DNA from: Betaproteobacteria bacterium
Lineage (GTDB): Bacteria; Pseudomonadota; Gammaproteobacteria; Burkholderiales; SG8-41
Direction of reading: 5' to 3'
Length of the DNA: 45,634 nt
NCBI GenBank assembly: GCA_028291945.1
Contig: JAQGNH010000044.1
Span: 1-45,634 of the forward strand
The position numbers and the translations under genes are program-made. Under the pieces are notes generated by a model that did not search any database, was not told where the DNA came from, and was given only the letters and a program-made list of their open reading frames with translations. Below are positions 18,704-26,923 of this stretch, piece after piece; position 1 is the stretch's first letter; every line of letters starts with the position of its first letter.

Positions 18704-19428
18704 TTGCGCTCTCGTGGTCGCCTTTGCACACCATCCGGAACGAATACATAGCCGGCGCCCCATACCGTCTGGATGTAGCAGGGATTCGAAGGATCCGGCT
18801 CGATAAGGCGGCGCAGCCGATGTACCTGCACGTCGATTGCGCGATCGTTGATGTCCGCATCGTCGCCACGCGCGAGCTCGAGCAGCCGATCGCGCTTCAG
18901 CGGACGATTGGCGTGGCGCACGAGCGCATGTAACAAAGCGAACTCGGCGGTGCTCAGCGCGATGCGCTTGTCCGCTTTCATCAACTGCCGCGTCGCGGGA
19001 TCGAACCGCAGCCCTGCAAATTCGAACACGCCACTGTCCGTTTGCGGCGCCCCCGGCACTGCATTTCTGCGGCGCAGTACCGCTTCGATCCGTGCGACGA
19101 GCTCGCGAGGGTCGAACGGCTTTGGAACGTAGTCATCAGCACCAAGCTCGAGGCCGACGACGCGGTCGATCGTCTCGTCCCGCGCGCTGAGCATGATGAT
19201 CGGTGTGTTCTCTTCGCGTGCCCGCACGCGCCTGCACGCCGCGAGACCGTCCTCGCCCGGCATCATCACGTCGAGCACGATGAGGTGCGGCGCGTGGCGC
19301 GTGATGAAGGTGTCGAGCTCCCCGGTATCGGGCAGCAGCAGGACGTCATAACCCGCACGGGTGAGATATGCCGAGAGCACCTTGCGCAGCTCGGTATCGT
19401 CGTCTACGACGAGGATTTTCTTGCGCAT
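18700..19428 (-). CDS. OmpR-family response regulator
   Basis: A 242-residue DNA-binding regulator. The receiver domain has the acidic pair DDD at 9-11, phosphoacceptor Asp53 (LIVLDVMMPGEDG), a Ser in MLSARD and the Lys of VPKPFDP. From about residue 130 comes a winged-helix output domain with the usual LSTAEFALLHALV and VQVHRLRRLIEPD segments and YIQTVWGAGYVF. It is the first gene of a two-gene operon with the kinase. A short inverted repeat (GTCTC-7-GAGAC, 19441-19456) lies just upstream and might be an operator or only a leader hairpin. Confidence 0.93.
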   Translation of the reverse strand: MRKKILVVDDDTELRKVLSAYLTRAGYDVLLLPDTGELDTFITRHAPHLIVLDVMMPGEDGLAACRRVRAREENTPIIMLSARDETIDRVVGLELGADDYVPKPFDPRELVARIEAVLRRRNAVPGAPQTDSGVFEFAGLRFDPATRQLMKADKRIALSTAEFALLHALVRHANRPLKRDRLLELARGDDADINDRAIDVQVHRLRRLIEPDPSNPCYIQTVWGAGYVFVPDGVQRRPRERK

Positions 19429-19578
19429 ATAAACATTCTAGTCTCCGTCGAAGAGACGAATAGGGTGCCGAAACAATTTGTAATGACTCGAATGTTTGCC
19501 GCCTCACTATTACGCCCGTTTGAAATACTCGAGTCATATGTCGGCGCTACCCTGTCCATTCGTCATCTAGGAACCGCA

Positions 19579-19779
19579 ATGGACAATCCGATCGTCAGCA
19601 AATCCATAGATGCAATACTCGCGATCACTGCCCGCGCCTGGCAAATCGCGCCGTATGAAGCCAAACCTTCGGGGCAGTCCGCATCGCACCCGCCCATAAA
19701 TTTCGAACGGCCTCGAAGCGATGTGCCGCAGCTTGCACCTTGGATGCCGCACTTTGAGAAAACGTATCATGAAGCTTGA
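19579..19779 (+). CDS. Small hypothetical protein, 66 residues
   Basis: A short frame starting at ATG 19579 with TAGGAA six bases upstream, ending at TGA 19777-19779. It encodes MDNPIVSKSIDAILAITARA and a proline-rich middle. I recognise no family. Support comes from the ribosome site and from the 11-base overlap with the next small frame, which suggests a coupled pair. It is divergent from the two-component operon. Confidence 0.4.
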   Translation: MDNPIVSKSIDAILAITARAWQIAPYEAKPSGQSASHPPINFERPRSDVPQLAPWMPHFEKTYHEA

Positions 19780-19951
19780 CAACGTCAACTCATTGCTCCG
19801 TCTGATGTACCAAGCCGGTCCATATCTCGCGCTTGAGCTCCTTATGCCAGGCGGCTCGGTTATCGCACTGCTGACGTGGCTCTATCGGCGCAGACGAAAG
19901 GGTGCAAGTGCGCTTCGCGCGCGGGATGTCAGGCTTGCTCGTTCTGGATAA
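19769..19951 (+). CDS. Small predicted membrane protein, 60 residues
   Basis: The frame starts at ATG 19769 inside the end of the preceding small gene. It contains one hydrophobic segment (GPYLALELLMPGGSVIALLTWLYRRRR, residues about 14-40) flanked by arginines, so a single inner-membrane helix is likely. Small proteins with a GPYxAxELxxPGGxxxALLxWLYR pattern occur in many betaproteobacteria as uncharacterised proteins; I match this from memory only. The frame may end differently, as its last 18 residues are not hydrophobic. Confidence 0.5.
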   Translation: MKLDNVNSLLRLMYQAGPYLALELLMPGGSVIALLTWLYRRRRKGASALRARDVRLARSG

Positions 19952-20293
19952 CAGTCGTAAGACCAGCCGTAGCAGCCTACGGTGCCGCGCTGCTGCAATT
20001 TGTGCGGACCGGAGTGGCCAACGTGGCCTCCAATCCCGGTGACCTGCCCACAGCTTGAACGATGCGCTGCGAGGAAACCTCAGCGCTGCCTCTACGGATC
20101 TGGGTCGGATCGCGATGAACACCATCGGTAAAGTCACAGATGAGATTATCCTGGTCTATTCCCGGCTATCCTGCACCTGCAATCCAGCTCGCGCCTCCTG
20201 CTGTCGACTTAGTCGCCGTCCTGCTGTTGGCTTGGTCGCCTGCTTGAGCGTGACCGATCTCGACCCGGGTTTGTTCGCGCGTATTCTCCTCGG
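19952..20293. other. Gap with no recognisable gene
   Basis: A 342 bp stretch between the small membrane protein and the DUF302 gene. Frames here are short or lack ribosome sites, and no translated segment resembles a known family. It may hold the promoter of the DUF302 gene. Confidence 0.4.
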
Positions 20294-20776
20294 ATGATTG
20301 ATCGTAGGCGTGCACTCCAATGTTTGACAGCGATTTCCGTTGCCAGCTTGATCGCAGCGAAAGCGGAGGCATCACCCATGTCTGAAGATGGGCTGGTCAC
20401 CATACCTACCAAACTCTCGGTCAAGCAGGTGCTCGATCGGCTTGAAGCCGATCTAAAGGCCAAAGGCATCACGGTTTTTGCGCGGATCGACCATGCGGCA
20501 GGTGCGGCTTCGGTCGATATGCCATTGAGACCGACGGAGCTGCTGATATTCGGTAATCCCAAAGCCGGAACACCATTGATGCAATCCAACCAGACAATTG
20601 GAATTGACTTGCCTCTGAAGATCCTGGGCTGGCAAGACACGGACGGGAAGGTTTGGCTTACCTACAACGATCCAAGGTGGCTTGGTCGGCGGCATCGCCT
20701 CGGCTCGGACACGGAGGCGAGCGTTAACGCCTTAGCAACTATGCTTGCCAATCTTTCCAACGCTGCCGCTGGTTGA
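20294..20776 (+). CDS. DUF302 domain protein, secreted
   Basis: A 160-residue protein. Residues 1-26 are a signal peptide starting MIDRRR and ending near AKAEA. The rest matches the DUF302 pattern: LVTIPTKLSVKQVLDRLEAD, a KGITVFARIDHAAGA strand, then LRPTELLIFGNPKAGTPLM, and LPLKILGW with a TYNDPRWL segment. DUF302 is a small alpha/beta domain whose biochemical role is unknown. No clear Shine-Dalgarno precedes the ATG, so the start is less certain than the family. Confidence 0.82.
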   Translation: MIDRRRALQCLTAISVASLIAAKAEASPMSEDGLVTIPTKLSVKQVLDRLEADLKAKGITVFARIDHAAGAASVDMPLRPTELLIFGNPKAGTPLMQSNQTIGIDLPLKILGWQDTDGKVWLTYNDPRWLGRRHRLGSDTEASVNALATMLANLSNAAAG

Positions 20777-20834
20777 TTGCCACGAGCACGAGCTTTGTCA
20801 TAACGGCGGGCTGCGCTGCTGGTGGTCGCACATC

Positions 20835-20880
20835 AGTCGCGCTCAATTCTGCAGACGTTCAGCACGAATGATGTAGTTTG
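20835..20880. repeat. Imperfect direct repeat, copy 2
   Basis: Second copy of the sequence found just after the Bug stop at 17305, in the same orientation. It sits about 75 bp before the Bug remnant at 20950. Confidence 0.45.
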
Positions 20881-20949
20881 CATGAGCGGCAGCTGCTCAC
20901 CCGCCATGCGCCGCGCCTTCCCGCCGCAAGCGGAGGACGGGCGTGACCG

Positions 20950-21082
20950 GGCAGGTGAGCGAATTCCATCGGTCCGGCAAGATGCGGGTTCTAGCCGTGA
21001 CGAGTCCGCTCGCCTGATTGCTGCGCCTGAGCTTCCGACGGCGGCCGAGCGGGGCCGATTACCCTGGTGCGCCACTCCTTAA
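20950..21082 (+). pseudogene. Degraded Bug/TctC fragment with a frameshift
   Basis: One frame at about 20955-21000 reads TGQV then SGKMRVLAVTSP, the usual segment in the second half of Bug proteins. Another frame directly after it reads RLIAAPELPTAAERG, the segment that normally follows (as in ALPDVPTVAEAGLPG). The two lie in different frames and a stop follows in the first. Nothing before or after resembles the rest of a Bug gene. Confidence 0.6.
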
Positions 21083-21192
21083 CAGTGCAACGGGAATTGT
21101 TCCTGTCCCATATCTTTGCCGCGCGCACGCACCATCCATGATTTCGTGCCCGATGTCGCTACCGACAGCAAGACTATACTTGGTGTATATAA

Positions 21193-21978
21193 ATGACGGG
21201 AGTCGCGGTGCGGATCCTCATAGTAGATGACGACGTCATCGATATCACCATACTGAAGCAACTGGTTCAAAGGTTGCCGCAGTGCCACGCCACAGAATTT
21301 GCCACACCCGAACTGGCGCTGAGCTGGTGCAAGAACAATGAAACGGATTTCGTCATCGTAAAGCACCTGATGCCGAGTTTTAACGGTATCGAGTTCACCC
21401 GTCAGTTGCGCGGGTTCGCGCCCAAGACTGAGGTTCCCCTGCTAATGCTGACCGTGACAGAAGAAGTGGAAGTGCGGAAGGCGGCGCTCGAAGCTGGAGC
21501 CAATCACGTTCTGAACAAGCCCTTCAGTTTTGCGGAACTTCACGCGCTCGCGACCAAGATGCTTGCGGCGCGCGCAGCATACAAAACAGTGCGCGATGCG
21601 GCCGCCATCCCTAAAAAAACCGTTCTTGACGTGAATGCAACGCTTGAGCGTCTCTCCGGTGATCGGCCACTCCTTCTAAGTGTCTCAGTTGCGTTTTTAG
21701 GCTCCGTCCCGGACTTGCTTGCCTCTATCAATGCGGCCCTTGTGGCGAAGGATCACAAGCGTGCTCTTGCGCAGATGCACGCGCTCAAAGGCGCTGTAGC
21801 CGCGTTTGACGCTCCCGTAGTATTCAAATGCCTGCAAAATGTCGAGAAATATGCGAAGGATGCCGAGGGCCCCGCGATCGCGGCCGCTTTTCGTCTGGCT
21901 CAGGAGCTCGTCGGACAATTAGTTACCGAGCTGCGCGCGCTCGTCGCTGCAGAGAGCACATGCGGCCGACTGGAATAA
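21193..21978 (+). CDS. Receiver-Hpt protein with Lys at the phosphoacceptor position
   Basis: A 261-residue cytoplasmic signalling protein. Residues 8-125 form a CheY-like receiver with the acidic patch VDDDV (Asp12-14), Thr87 (MLTVTEE) and Lys109 (NKPF), but the phosphoacceptor position, normally Asp in VDxMMP, is Lys57 (IVKHLMPSFNG). Residues about 148-250 form a histidine phosphotransfer domain: ERLSGDRPLLLSVSVAFL leads to MHALKGAV with the phosphorylatable His196. The protein thus seems able to carry phosphate on its Hpt His but not on its own receiver. No hybrid kinase lies next to it. ATG 21193 or GTG 21208 (GGGAG at 21198) may be the start. Confidence 0.83.
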   Translation: MTGVAVRILIVDDDVIDITILKQLVQRLPQCHATEFATPELALSWCKNNETDFVIVKHLMPSFNGIEFTRQLRGFAPKTEVPLLMLTVTEEVEVRKAALEAGANHVLNKPFSFAELHALATKMLAARAAYKTVRDAAAIPKKTVLDVNATLERLSGDRPLLLSVSVAFLGSVPDLLASINAALVAKDHKRALAQMHALKGAVAAFDAPVVFKCLQNVEKYAKDAEGPAIAAAFRLAQELVGQLVTELRALVAAESTCGRLE

Positions 21979-22069
21979 ACGCTTCCTCCCAAGAACTACT
22001 GAAGTGAACGAATGTGAGATCAGCACGGCGTTGCGCTGAACGCGAAGCTGAGTGCCTTGCGTACTCTCT

Positions 22070-23254
22070 TCACACCGCCCGCTTCGCGCGCAACCCCGCA
22101 ATCGCCGTCTCGTCGTAGCCGAGTCCTTTGAGTATCTCGTCAGTATGTTCGCCGGGCTCAGGCGTATGCCGAAGCTTTTTCGGCTGCGGATAGCGGCTCA
22201 GGTGGATTGGCTGGCCGACAACTTTCTGCGGGCCGTACTTGGGATGATCGATCGGCGTAGCGATGCCGAGATGTTGCACCTGCGGATCGGCGAACACTTT
22301 GTCGATCGTGTTGATCGGGCCGCACGGCACACCGGCCTTGTCCATCGCCTTGAGCCAATGCTCGCTGGGACGCCGCCTGATGATCTCCGCCAGTCGGGCG
22401 CCAAGCGCTTTCCGGTTGTCGATGCGCGCGCCCGGCGTGGCGTAATCCGGATCAGTAAGCAGCTCCTCCGCCTCAGCAGCCCTGCAGAATCGCGCCCACA
22501 CAAGCTCGCCCGCGGCGGCGATGTTGATATGGCCGTCGGCGGTCTCGAACATGTTGGTCCCGGCCCCGGTCGGATGGCTGTTGCCTTCCTGCCCGGGGAC
22601 TTCGCCCTTGATCAGATAGCGCGCCGCCTGGAAGTCAAGCATGTAGATCTGTGCTTCGATGAGCGAGGTCGACACCCACTGGCCTTCGCCCGTGCGCTCG
22701 CGGTCGAGGAGCGCTAAGACGATGGCATTGGCGAGCAGCAGGCCGGCCGAGGTATCGTTGATCGCGATGCCGACGCGCACAGGCCCGCCGCCGGCATGAC
22801 CGGTGATGGACATGAGCCCGCCCATGCCCTGCGCGATCTGGTCGACGCCGGCGCGGCCTTCGTACGGACCATCTTGCCCAAAGCCGGATATGCTGCCGTA
22901 GACGACGCGCGGATTGATCTTCTTCACTGCCTCGTAATCGACGCCGAGCTTGTGCTTGACGGTAGACCGGAAGTTCTCGACCACCACGTCGGCGGTCTTC
23001 GCGAGGTCGAAGAAAATCTTGAGACCTTCCGGTGTCTTCAGGTTCAGACTCAGGCTGCGCTTGTTTCGATGCAGGTTCTGAAAGTCCGGTCCGCTGCGGC
23101 GGCTGCCGGTCGCATCGACCTCAGGGCCTCCCGGCGCTTCGATCTTGATCACGTCGGCGCCCCAGTCGGCGAGCTGACGCACGGCGGTCGGTCCGGCGCG
23201 GTGCGCCGTCAGGTCGAGCACTTTGAAACCGTTGAGTGGCAGGCGGGTCGTCAT
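22070..23254 (-). CDS. CaiB/BaiF-type CoA-transferase (family III)
   Basis: A 394-residue enzyme that moves CoA between carboxylic acids. Family features are the N-terminal LDLTAHRAGPTAVRQLADWGADVIKIE segment, DFQNLHRNKRSLSLNLK, and the catalytic Asp at 167 in GIAINDTSAG, close to Asp169 of formyl-CoA transferase. The G-rich segment GHAGGGPVR precedes it. I use the ATG at 23254; another at 23278 adds eight residues and neither has a strong ribosome site. It is divergent from a Bug gene with about 110 bp between, so the bound acid may be the CoA acceptor. That is inference. Confidence 0.9.
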   Translation of the reverse strand: MTTRLPLNGFKVLDLTAHRAGPTAVRQLADWGADVIKIEAPGGPEVDATGSRRSGPDFQNLHRNKRSLSLNLKTPEGLKIFFDLAKTADVVVENFRSTVKHKLGVDYEAVKKINPRVVYGSISGFGQDGPYEGRAGVDQIAQGMGGLMSITGHAGGGPVRVGIAINDTSAGLLLANAIVLALLDRERTGEGQWVSTSLIEAQIYMLDFQAARYLIKGEVPGQEGNSHPTGAGTNMFETADGHINIAAAGELVWARFCRAAEAEELLTDPDYATPGARIDNRKALGARLAEIIRRRPSEHWLKAMDKAGVPCGPINTIDKVFADPQVQHLGIATPIDHPKYGPQKVVGQPIHLSRYPQPKKLRHTPEPGEHTDEILKGLGYDETAIAGLRAKRAV

Positions 23255-23361
23255 GGCGAATTCTTTCGTGGGTTGCAAGTTACATTGTGACGCGTGACGA
23301 TGTCGTGACCAAGAGGGCGTGAGCGCGAGTAATCCACAACATTGACTTGAGGAGGAATCGC

Positions 23362-24327
23362 ATGAATCCGATTCGATTATTGAGTGTATGCGTGGGTCTC
23401 ATCGTGTTTGCGTGCGGCGTAGCGTGGGCGCAATCATACCCGTCGAAGCCGGTGCGCGTCGTGATCGTGTTTGCTCCCGGCGGCGCGACCGATATCGTCG
23501 GACGAGTCGCGTTTCAGAAAGTGGGCGAGCAGCTCAACCAGCAGTTCATCATCGACAACCGCGCTGGCGCGGGCGGAACGATCGGTGCCGCGCTCGTCGC
23601 GAAGAGTCCGCCGGACGGGTATACGCTCATGGTGTATTCGACGACGCTGCTCGCCAACGCGCACCTCTACAAGAAGCTGCCGTACGATCCACTGAAGGAT
23701 TTCGTCGGCTTAACGCCGGTCGCGCGGCTGGTGAACATGCTGGTCGTGCATCCGTCGATGCCGGTGCGCACGGTAAAAGACCTCATCTCGCTGGCGAGAG
23801 CGCACCCGAACGACATCGCGTACGGCTCGGCCGGTGTCGGCGCGCTCCAGCATCTTTCGACGAGCCTATTATGCAACATGACGAACGTGAAAATGGTTCA
23901 TGTCCCCTTCAAGGGCGGTGCTCTGGCGGCCGTTGCGACCGCAGGCGGCGAGATACAGATGCTGCTCACACCGATATCGGAAGTTCTTCCCCAGCTTCAA
24001 TCCCGCCACGTGCGGCCGATCGCGGTGTCTTCGGACAAGCGCGTGGCGCAGTACCCTGACATCCCCACCATTGGTGAGACGGTGAAAGGCTACGAATTCA
24101 CGTCTTGGATGGGTGCCTTTGCGCCGGCTGGCACGCCGCGGCCGATCGTCGAGAAGCTCAATGCCGAGCTCAAGAAGGCGGTGGCAGATACCAATGTCGC
24201 GGCGAATCTTTCGTCCCAATCGCTCGACCCGATGTACATGACCCTCGACGAGTTCGCGCAACAGCTCAAGTCCGACTACGACAAATACGGCCAGGTGGTG
24301 AAGCTTTCGGGCGCTCGCCTCGACTAG
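23362..24327 (+). CDS. Bug/TctC-family receptor
   Basis: A 321-residue Bug protein with a signal peptide ending near GVAWAQ, then YPSKPVRVVIVFAPGGATD, IIDNRAGAGG and PPDGYTLM. The ATG at 23362 follows GAGGAGG at seven bases, so the in-frame codon at 23347 is not used. It is divergent from the CoA-transferase and convergent with the MFS gene. Confidence 0.92.
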   Translation: MNPIRLLSVCVGLIVFACGVAWAQSYPSKPVRVVIVFAPGGATDIVGRVAFQKVGEQLNQQFIIDNRAGAGGTIGAALVAKSPPDGYTLMVYSTTLLANAHLYKKLPYDPLKDFVGLTPVARLVNMLVVHPSMPVRTVKDLISLARAHPNDIAYGSAGVGALQHLSTSLLCNMTNVKMVHVPFKGGALAAVATAGGEIQMLLTPISEVLPQLQSRHVRPIAVSSDKRVAQYPDIPTIGETVKGYEFTSWMGAFAPAGTPRPIVEKLNAELKKAVADTNVAANLSSQSLDPMYMTLDEFAQQLKSDYDKYGQVVKLSGARLD

Positions 24328-24344
24328 AGGCTCTCCCAGTCCAA

Positions 24345-24400
24345 CGAGGGATACGAAGTGCCAGAAGGCGATAGCTCTCGCCGGAGCGAAGCTCAAGTAG
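24345..24400 (+). pseudogene. Possible tail of a lost Bug/TctC gene
   Basis: In the gap after the intact Bug gene, one frame reads RDTKCQKAIALAGAKLK and then TAG at 24398. Bug proteins often end in a helix of the type RDxAKYQKAIELAGAKLE. Only about 17 residues match, so this is a tentative call. Confidence 0.35.
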
Positions 24401-24428
24401 GCGCGCGGTTTCTTGCAGCAACATAGTT

Positions 24429-25637
24429 TCAAGTCTGGTTTCCGACTGAGCTCGTGTCATGTGTCGCGCCTTTCCGCCTGAGCAGTTGAACGCCGACCAG
24501 CAGCGCGGGCACGCCACACACGATGAAGCCGATGCCGTAGCTGCCGGTAAAGTCGAGAAGACCTGAATACATTACCGGCAAGGCGAGCGCGCCGACTTGA
24601 CCGAAGGAGAGCACGCCGCCGGTAACGCCGCCACGCATGCCCTCCGGCGCTGCGCGCGCGGTTTCGGCCAGAAGAATGCCGTGCCAGGACAGCGCGGTGG
24701 CGCTGAGCACGCAGGCGATCAGCCCAACCAAAAGTGTTGGCCAGCCGGCGCTGCAAAGCGCGAGGAGCGCCACACTCCCAGCCATGCCGAACGCAAGCCC
24801 TGCCATCATCAGGCGCGGGGAGACATAGCTGCTGCCGAGCCAGCCCCAGAGAATGCGGCCGGGCACGGCGACCGCGACGGCCACCGAAAAAACGAAACCC
24901 GCTGCCACAGGCGTGTAGCCAATCGTGGTGAGATACACGACGAAATAGGCCGTCACAGTAGCCTGCATGCCGTTGAAGGCAAGGCACGCGAACGACAGCG
25001 TACGAAGGCTGTGCGTGCCGAGCACCGAAGTCAGGGTCTCCTTGAAATCCGACACTCGAAAGGTGCGCGAGGGCACCCGGTCGGTATCGAAAATCCTGCG
25101 CAAGGGCTGCAACATCAGGACGAACACGGCGCACGCTGCCGCGCTGAGCAGCATCGTCACGCGCCAGCCCGTCCATTCCGTCAGTCGCGGCGCGAGCAGC
25201 CCGGCCAATAGCAGGCCGGCCGGCACCGCCGTCTGCTTCAGAGAGAACACCAGCGGTAAGTAGCGCGCCGACGAGACGCGGCTGAGCAGATGCGAGCTGG
25301 CCGGTGTGGATACAGCTCCGCCACCCCCGCAAACGATTGCGGACAACACGAGCATCACCGGCGTTCCCAGCGCCGCCAATGCGGTGCCGGCGGCCACCAT
25401 GACGAGCGAGATCTGGCTCATGCGCAATGCGCCGTGACGCACGATGAAGCTGCCGCACCCGAGCTGTGCGACGAGAGAGGCGGCAGCCGTCAAGCCGAAA
25501 TAGATGCCGATCCACGCCGCATCGATGCGCAGATCCGTGATGATCGCCGGCGCGATCACTGCGGGCAGGGCTCTCCCGAGCGCGATGAAGGTTTGCTGCA
25601 GGAACATCGCCCCGAGGGCGAGCAAGAGATGGTTCAC
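24429..25637 (-). CDS. MFS transporter, 12 membrane helices
   Basis: An inner-membrane carrier of about 402 residues in the major facilitator superfamily, probably of the monocarboxylate/oxalate-antiporter-like group. It shows two six-helix halves, with SLKQTAVPAGLLLAGLLAPRL in the first half and VPGRILWGWLGSSYVSPRLM as the loop of the second. The frame is open to 25739, which would overlap the divergent dehydrogenase and add 34 non-hydrophobic residues; I prefer GTG 25637 (VNHLLLALGAMFLQQ), with GGGAAG upstream, though this start is uncertain. Head-to-head with a 2-hydroxyacid dehydrogenase, it may import that enzyme's substrate. Confidence 0.85.
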   Translation of the reverse strand: MNHLLLALGAMFLQQTFIALGRALPAVIAPAIITDLRIDAAWIGIYFGLTAAASLVAQLGCGSFIVRHGALRMSQISLVMVAAGTALAALGTPVMLVLSAIVCGGGGAVSTPASSHLLSRVSSARYLPLVFSLKQTAVPAGLLLAGLLAPRLTEWTGWRVTMLLSAAACAVFVLMLQPLRRIFDTDRVPSRTFRVSDFKETLTSVLGTHSLRTLSFACLAFNGMQATVTAYFVVYLTTIGYTPVAAGFVFSVAVAVAVPGRILWGWLGSSYVSPRLMMAGLAFGMAGSVALLALCSAGWPTLLVGLIACVLSATALSWHGILLAETARAAPEGMRGGVTGGVLSFGQVGALALPVMYSGLLDFTGSYGIGFIVCGVPALLVGVQLLRRKGATHDTSSVGNQT

Positions 25638-25731
25638 GAGGCGTGGGGCTTCCCTGATTTCGGCGCGACAGGACGGAATATAGCAAGTCGCCTGATACGA
25701 TCGCGGTTCTTCACTTCCCGCGGAGCCGTCG

Positions 25732-26685
25732 ATGAGCAAGCCCGTCTGTGTAGTCTGGATGAATGAAGCGAAGGCCTATGAACAGGCACTGACGCGTATG
25801 GGCCTCATCGACCGGTTCGAAGTGCATTCACTCAAGATCGATCAAACGATTCCTGATGATCTCGCCGCACGTGCCGAAATTCTCGTCGGATGGCGACCGG
25901 GAAGCCACCTCAAGCGCATGCCGCGACTGCGCTGGATCCAGGCGGTGACCGCCGGGGTCGATCCATGGCTCGCGAGTCCGGATCTCAGCACCGAGGTGAC
26001 GCTGTGCTGCGCTCGCGGTTCGCATCGCATCTCGATGCCCGAAAATATCCTCGGCGCCTTGTTTCATCTGACCAAGCCGTACATGCCGATCGCGCTGGAT
26101 CAGAAGGAGAGCCGCTGGACGAAACGCATGTCTGTGCCGCTCGCCGGCAAGACTCTCGGGATACTCGGGCTCGGGGCGATCGGACAGGAGCTTGCGCGCA
26201 AAGCCACGGCGCTCGAGATGCGCGTGATCGGCACCAAACGCACACCAGCGCCGCTTGCGCACGTTGCGAGGGTCTATGCGCAGGAACAGACTGACGAGGT
26301 GCTTGGCGCATCGGACTTTGTATTGCTGCTGCTGCCCTCCACATCCGAGACCGAAAACTTCATCAATGCGAATCGGCTGCGCGCGATGAAGCCTACAGCG
26401 TGGCTGCTGAATTTCGCGCGCGGTGCACTGATCGTCGATGCTGACCTGATCGCCGCAGTGCAATCGAAGACAATCGCCGGTGCCGTGCTCGATGTGTTCC
26501 GCGAGGAACCGCTGCCGAGGACGCATCCCTTCTGGAAGACCGAAGGCGTTCTGGTGCTTCCGCATCTCGGCGGTGGACATCCCGAGCGCAGTAAAGACGT
26601 TGCTGAAATCTTCGCCGACAACGCGCGGCGATTTCTCGCGGGCGAACCGCTCAATGCTGTGGTGGACCGAGCGCGAGGATATTAG
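25732..26685 (+). CDS. D-2-hydroxyacid dehydrogenase, NAD(P)-dependent
   Basis: A 317-residue enzyme of the D-isomer-specific 2-hydroxyacid dehydrogenase family (glyoxylate/hydroxypyruvate reductase-like). The nucleotide-binding loop GLGAIG is at 147-152, and the catalytic set is Arg230 (NFARGALIVD), Glu259 (FREEPLP) and His278 (LPHLGGGHPE). The last motif has GGGH where many relatives have SGxT or IGGx, as in the GhrA-like branch. It acts in the cytoplasm, interconverting a 2-oxo acid and the D-hydroxy acid. It is divergent from the MFS carrier. Confidence 0.9.
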   Translation: MSKPVCVVWMNEAKAYEQALTRMGLIDRFEVHSLKIDQTIPDDLAARAEILVGWRPGSHLKRMPRLRWIQAVTAGVDPWLASPDLSTEVTLCCARGSHRISMPENILGALFHLTKPYMPIALDQKESRWTKRMSVPLAGKTLGILGLGAIGQELARKATALEMRVIGTKRTPAPLAHVARVYAQEQTDEVLGASDFVLLLLPSTSETENFINANRLRAMKPTAWLLNFARGALIVDADLIAAVQSKTIAGAVLDVFREEPLPRTHPFWKTEGVLVLPHLGGGHPERSKDVAEIFADNARRFLAGEPLNAVVDRARGY

Positions 26686-26706
26686 TGGCTTTCCATGAAT
26701 AACAAC

Positions 26707-26848
26707 GTCGTCATCCTGGACCGCGCAAGCCGAACCCGGACGAGTGAAACGCGATCCGGGGGCGAGGTGATCCAGGATCCAGCGAAAAACGGGTTTGGAG
26801 CCTAAACTGGATTTGGATGTGCGTGCTGTGCACCTCCAGAATGACGAC
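26707..26848. repeat. MITE-like intergenic repeat, copy 1
   Basis: A 142 bp noncoding element. It starts GTCGTCATCCTGGA and ends TCCAGAATGACGAC, a 14-base inverted pair with one mismatch. The inside holds GCGATCCGGGGGC, as in the copy at 37524. It encodes nothing and lies between the dehydrogenase and the uronate-dehydrogenase-like gene. Confidence 0.7.
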
Positions 26849-26923
26849 TTGTATTCTGTATCCGTGTGCAGTTTTTTGACGCGGACCAGGAGGCTCTAGA
26901 ACAAACGCTACGGGAGGCATTGC

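Noticed and set aside
20055-20297. 80-codon plus-strand frame before the DUF302 gene
   Set aside because: No ribosome site, no recognisable pattern, and unusual Cys/Arg content.
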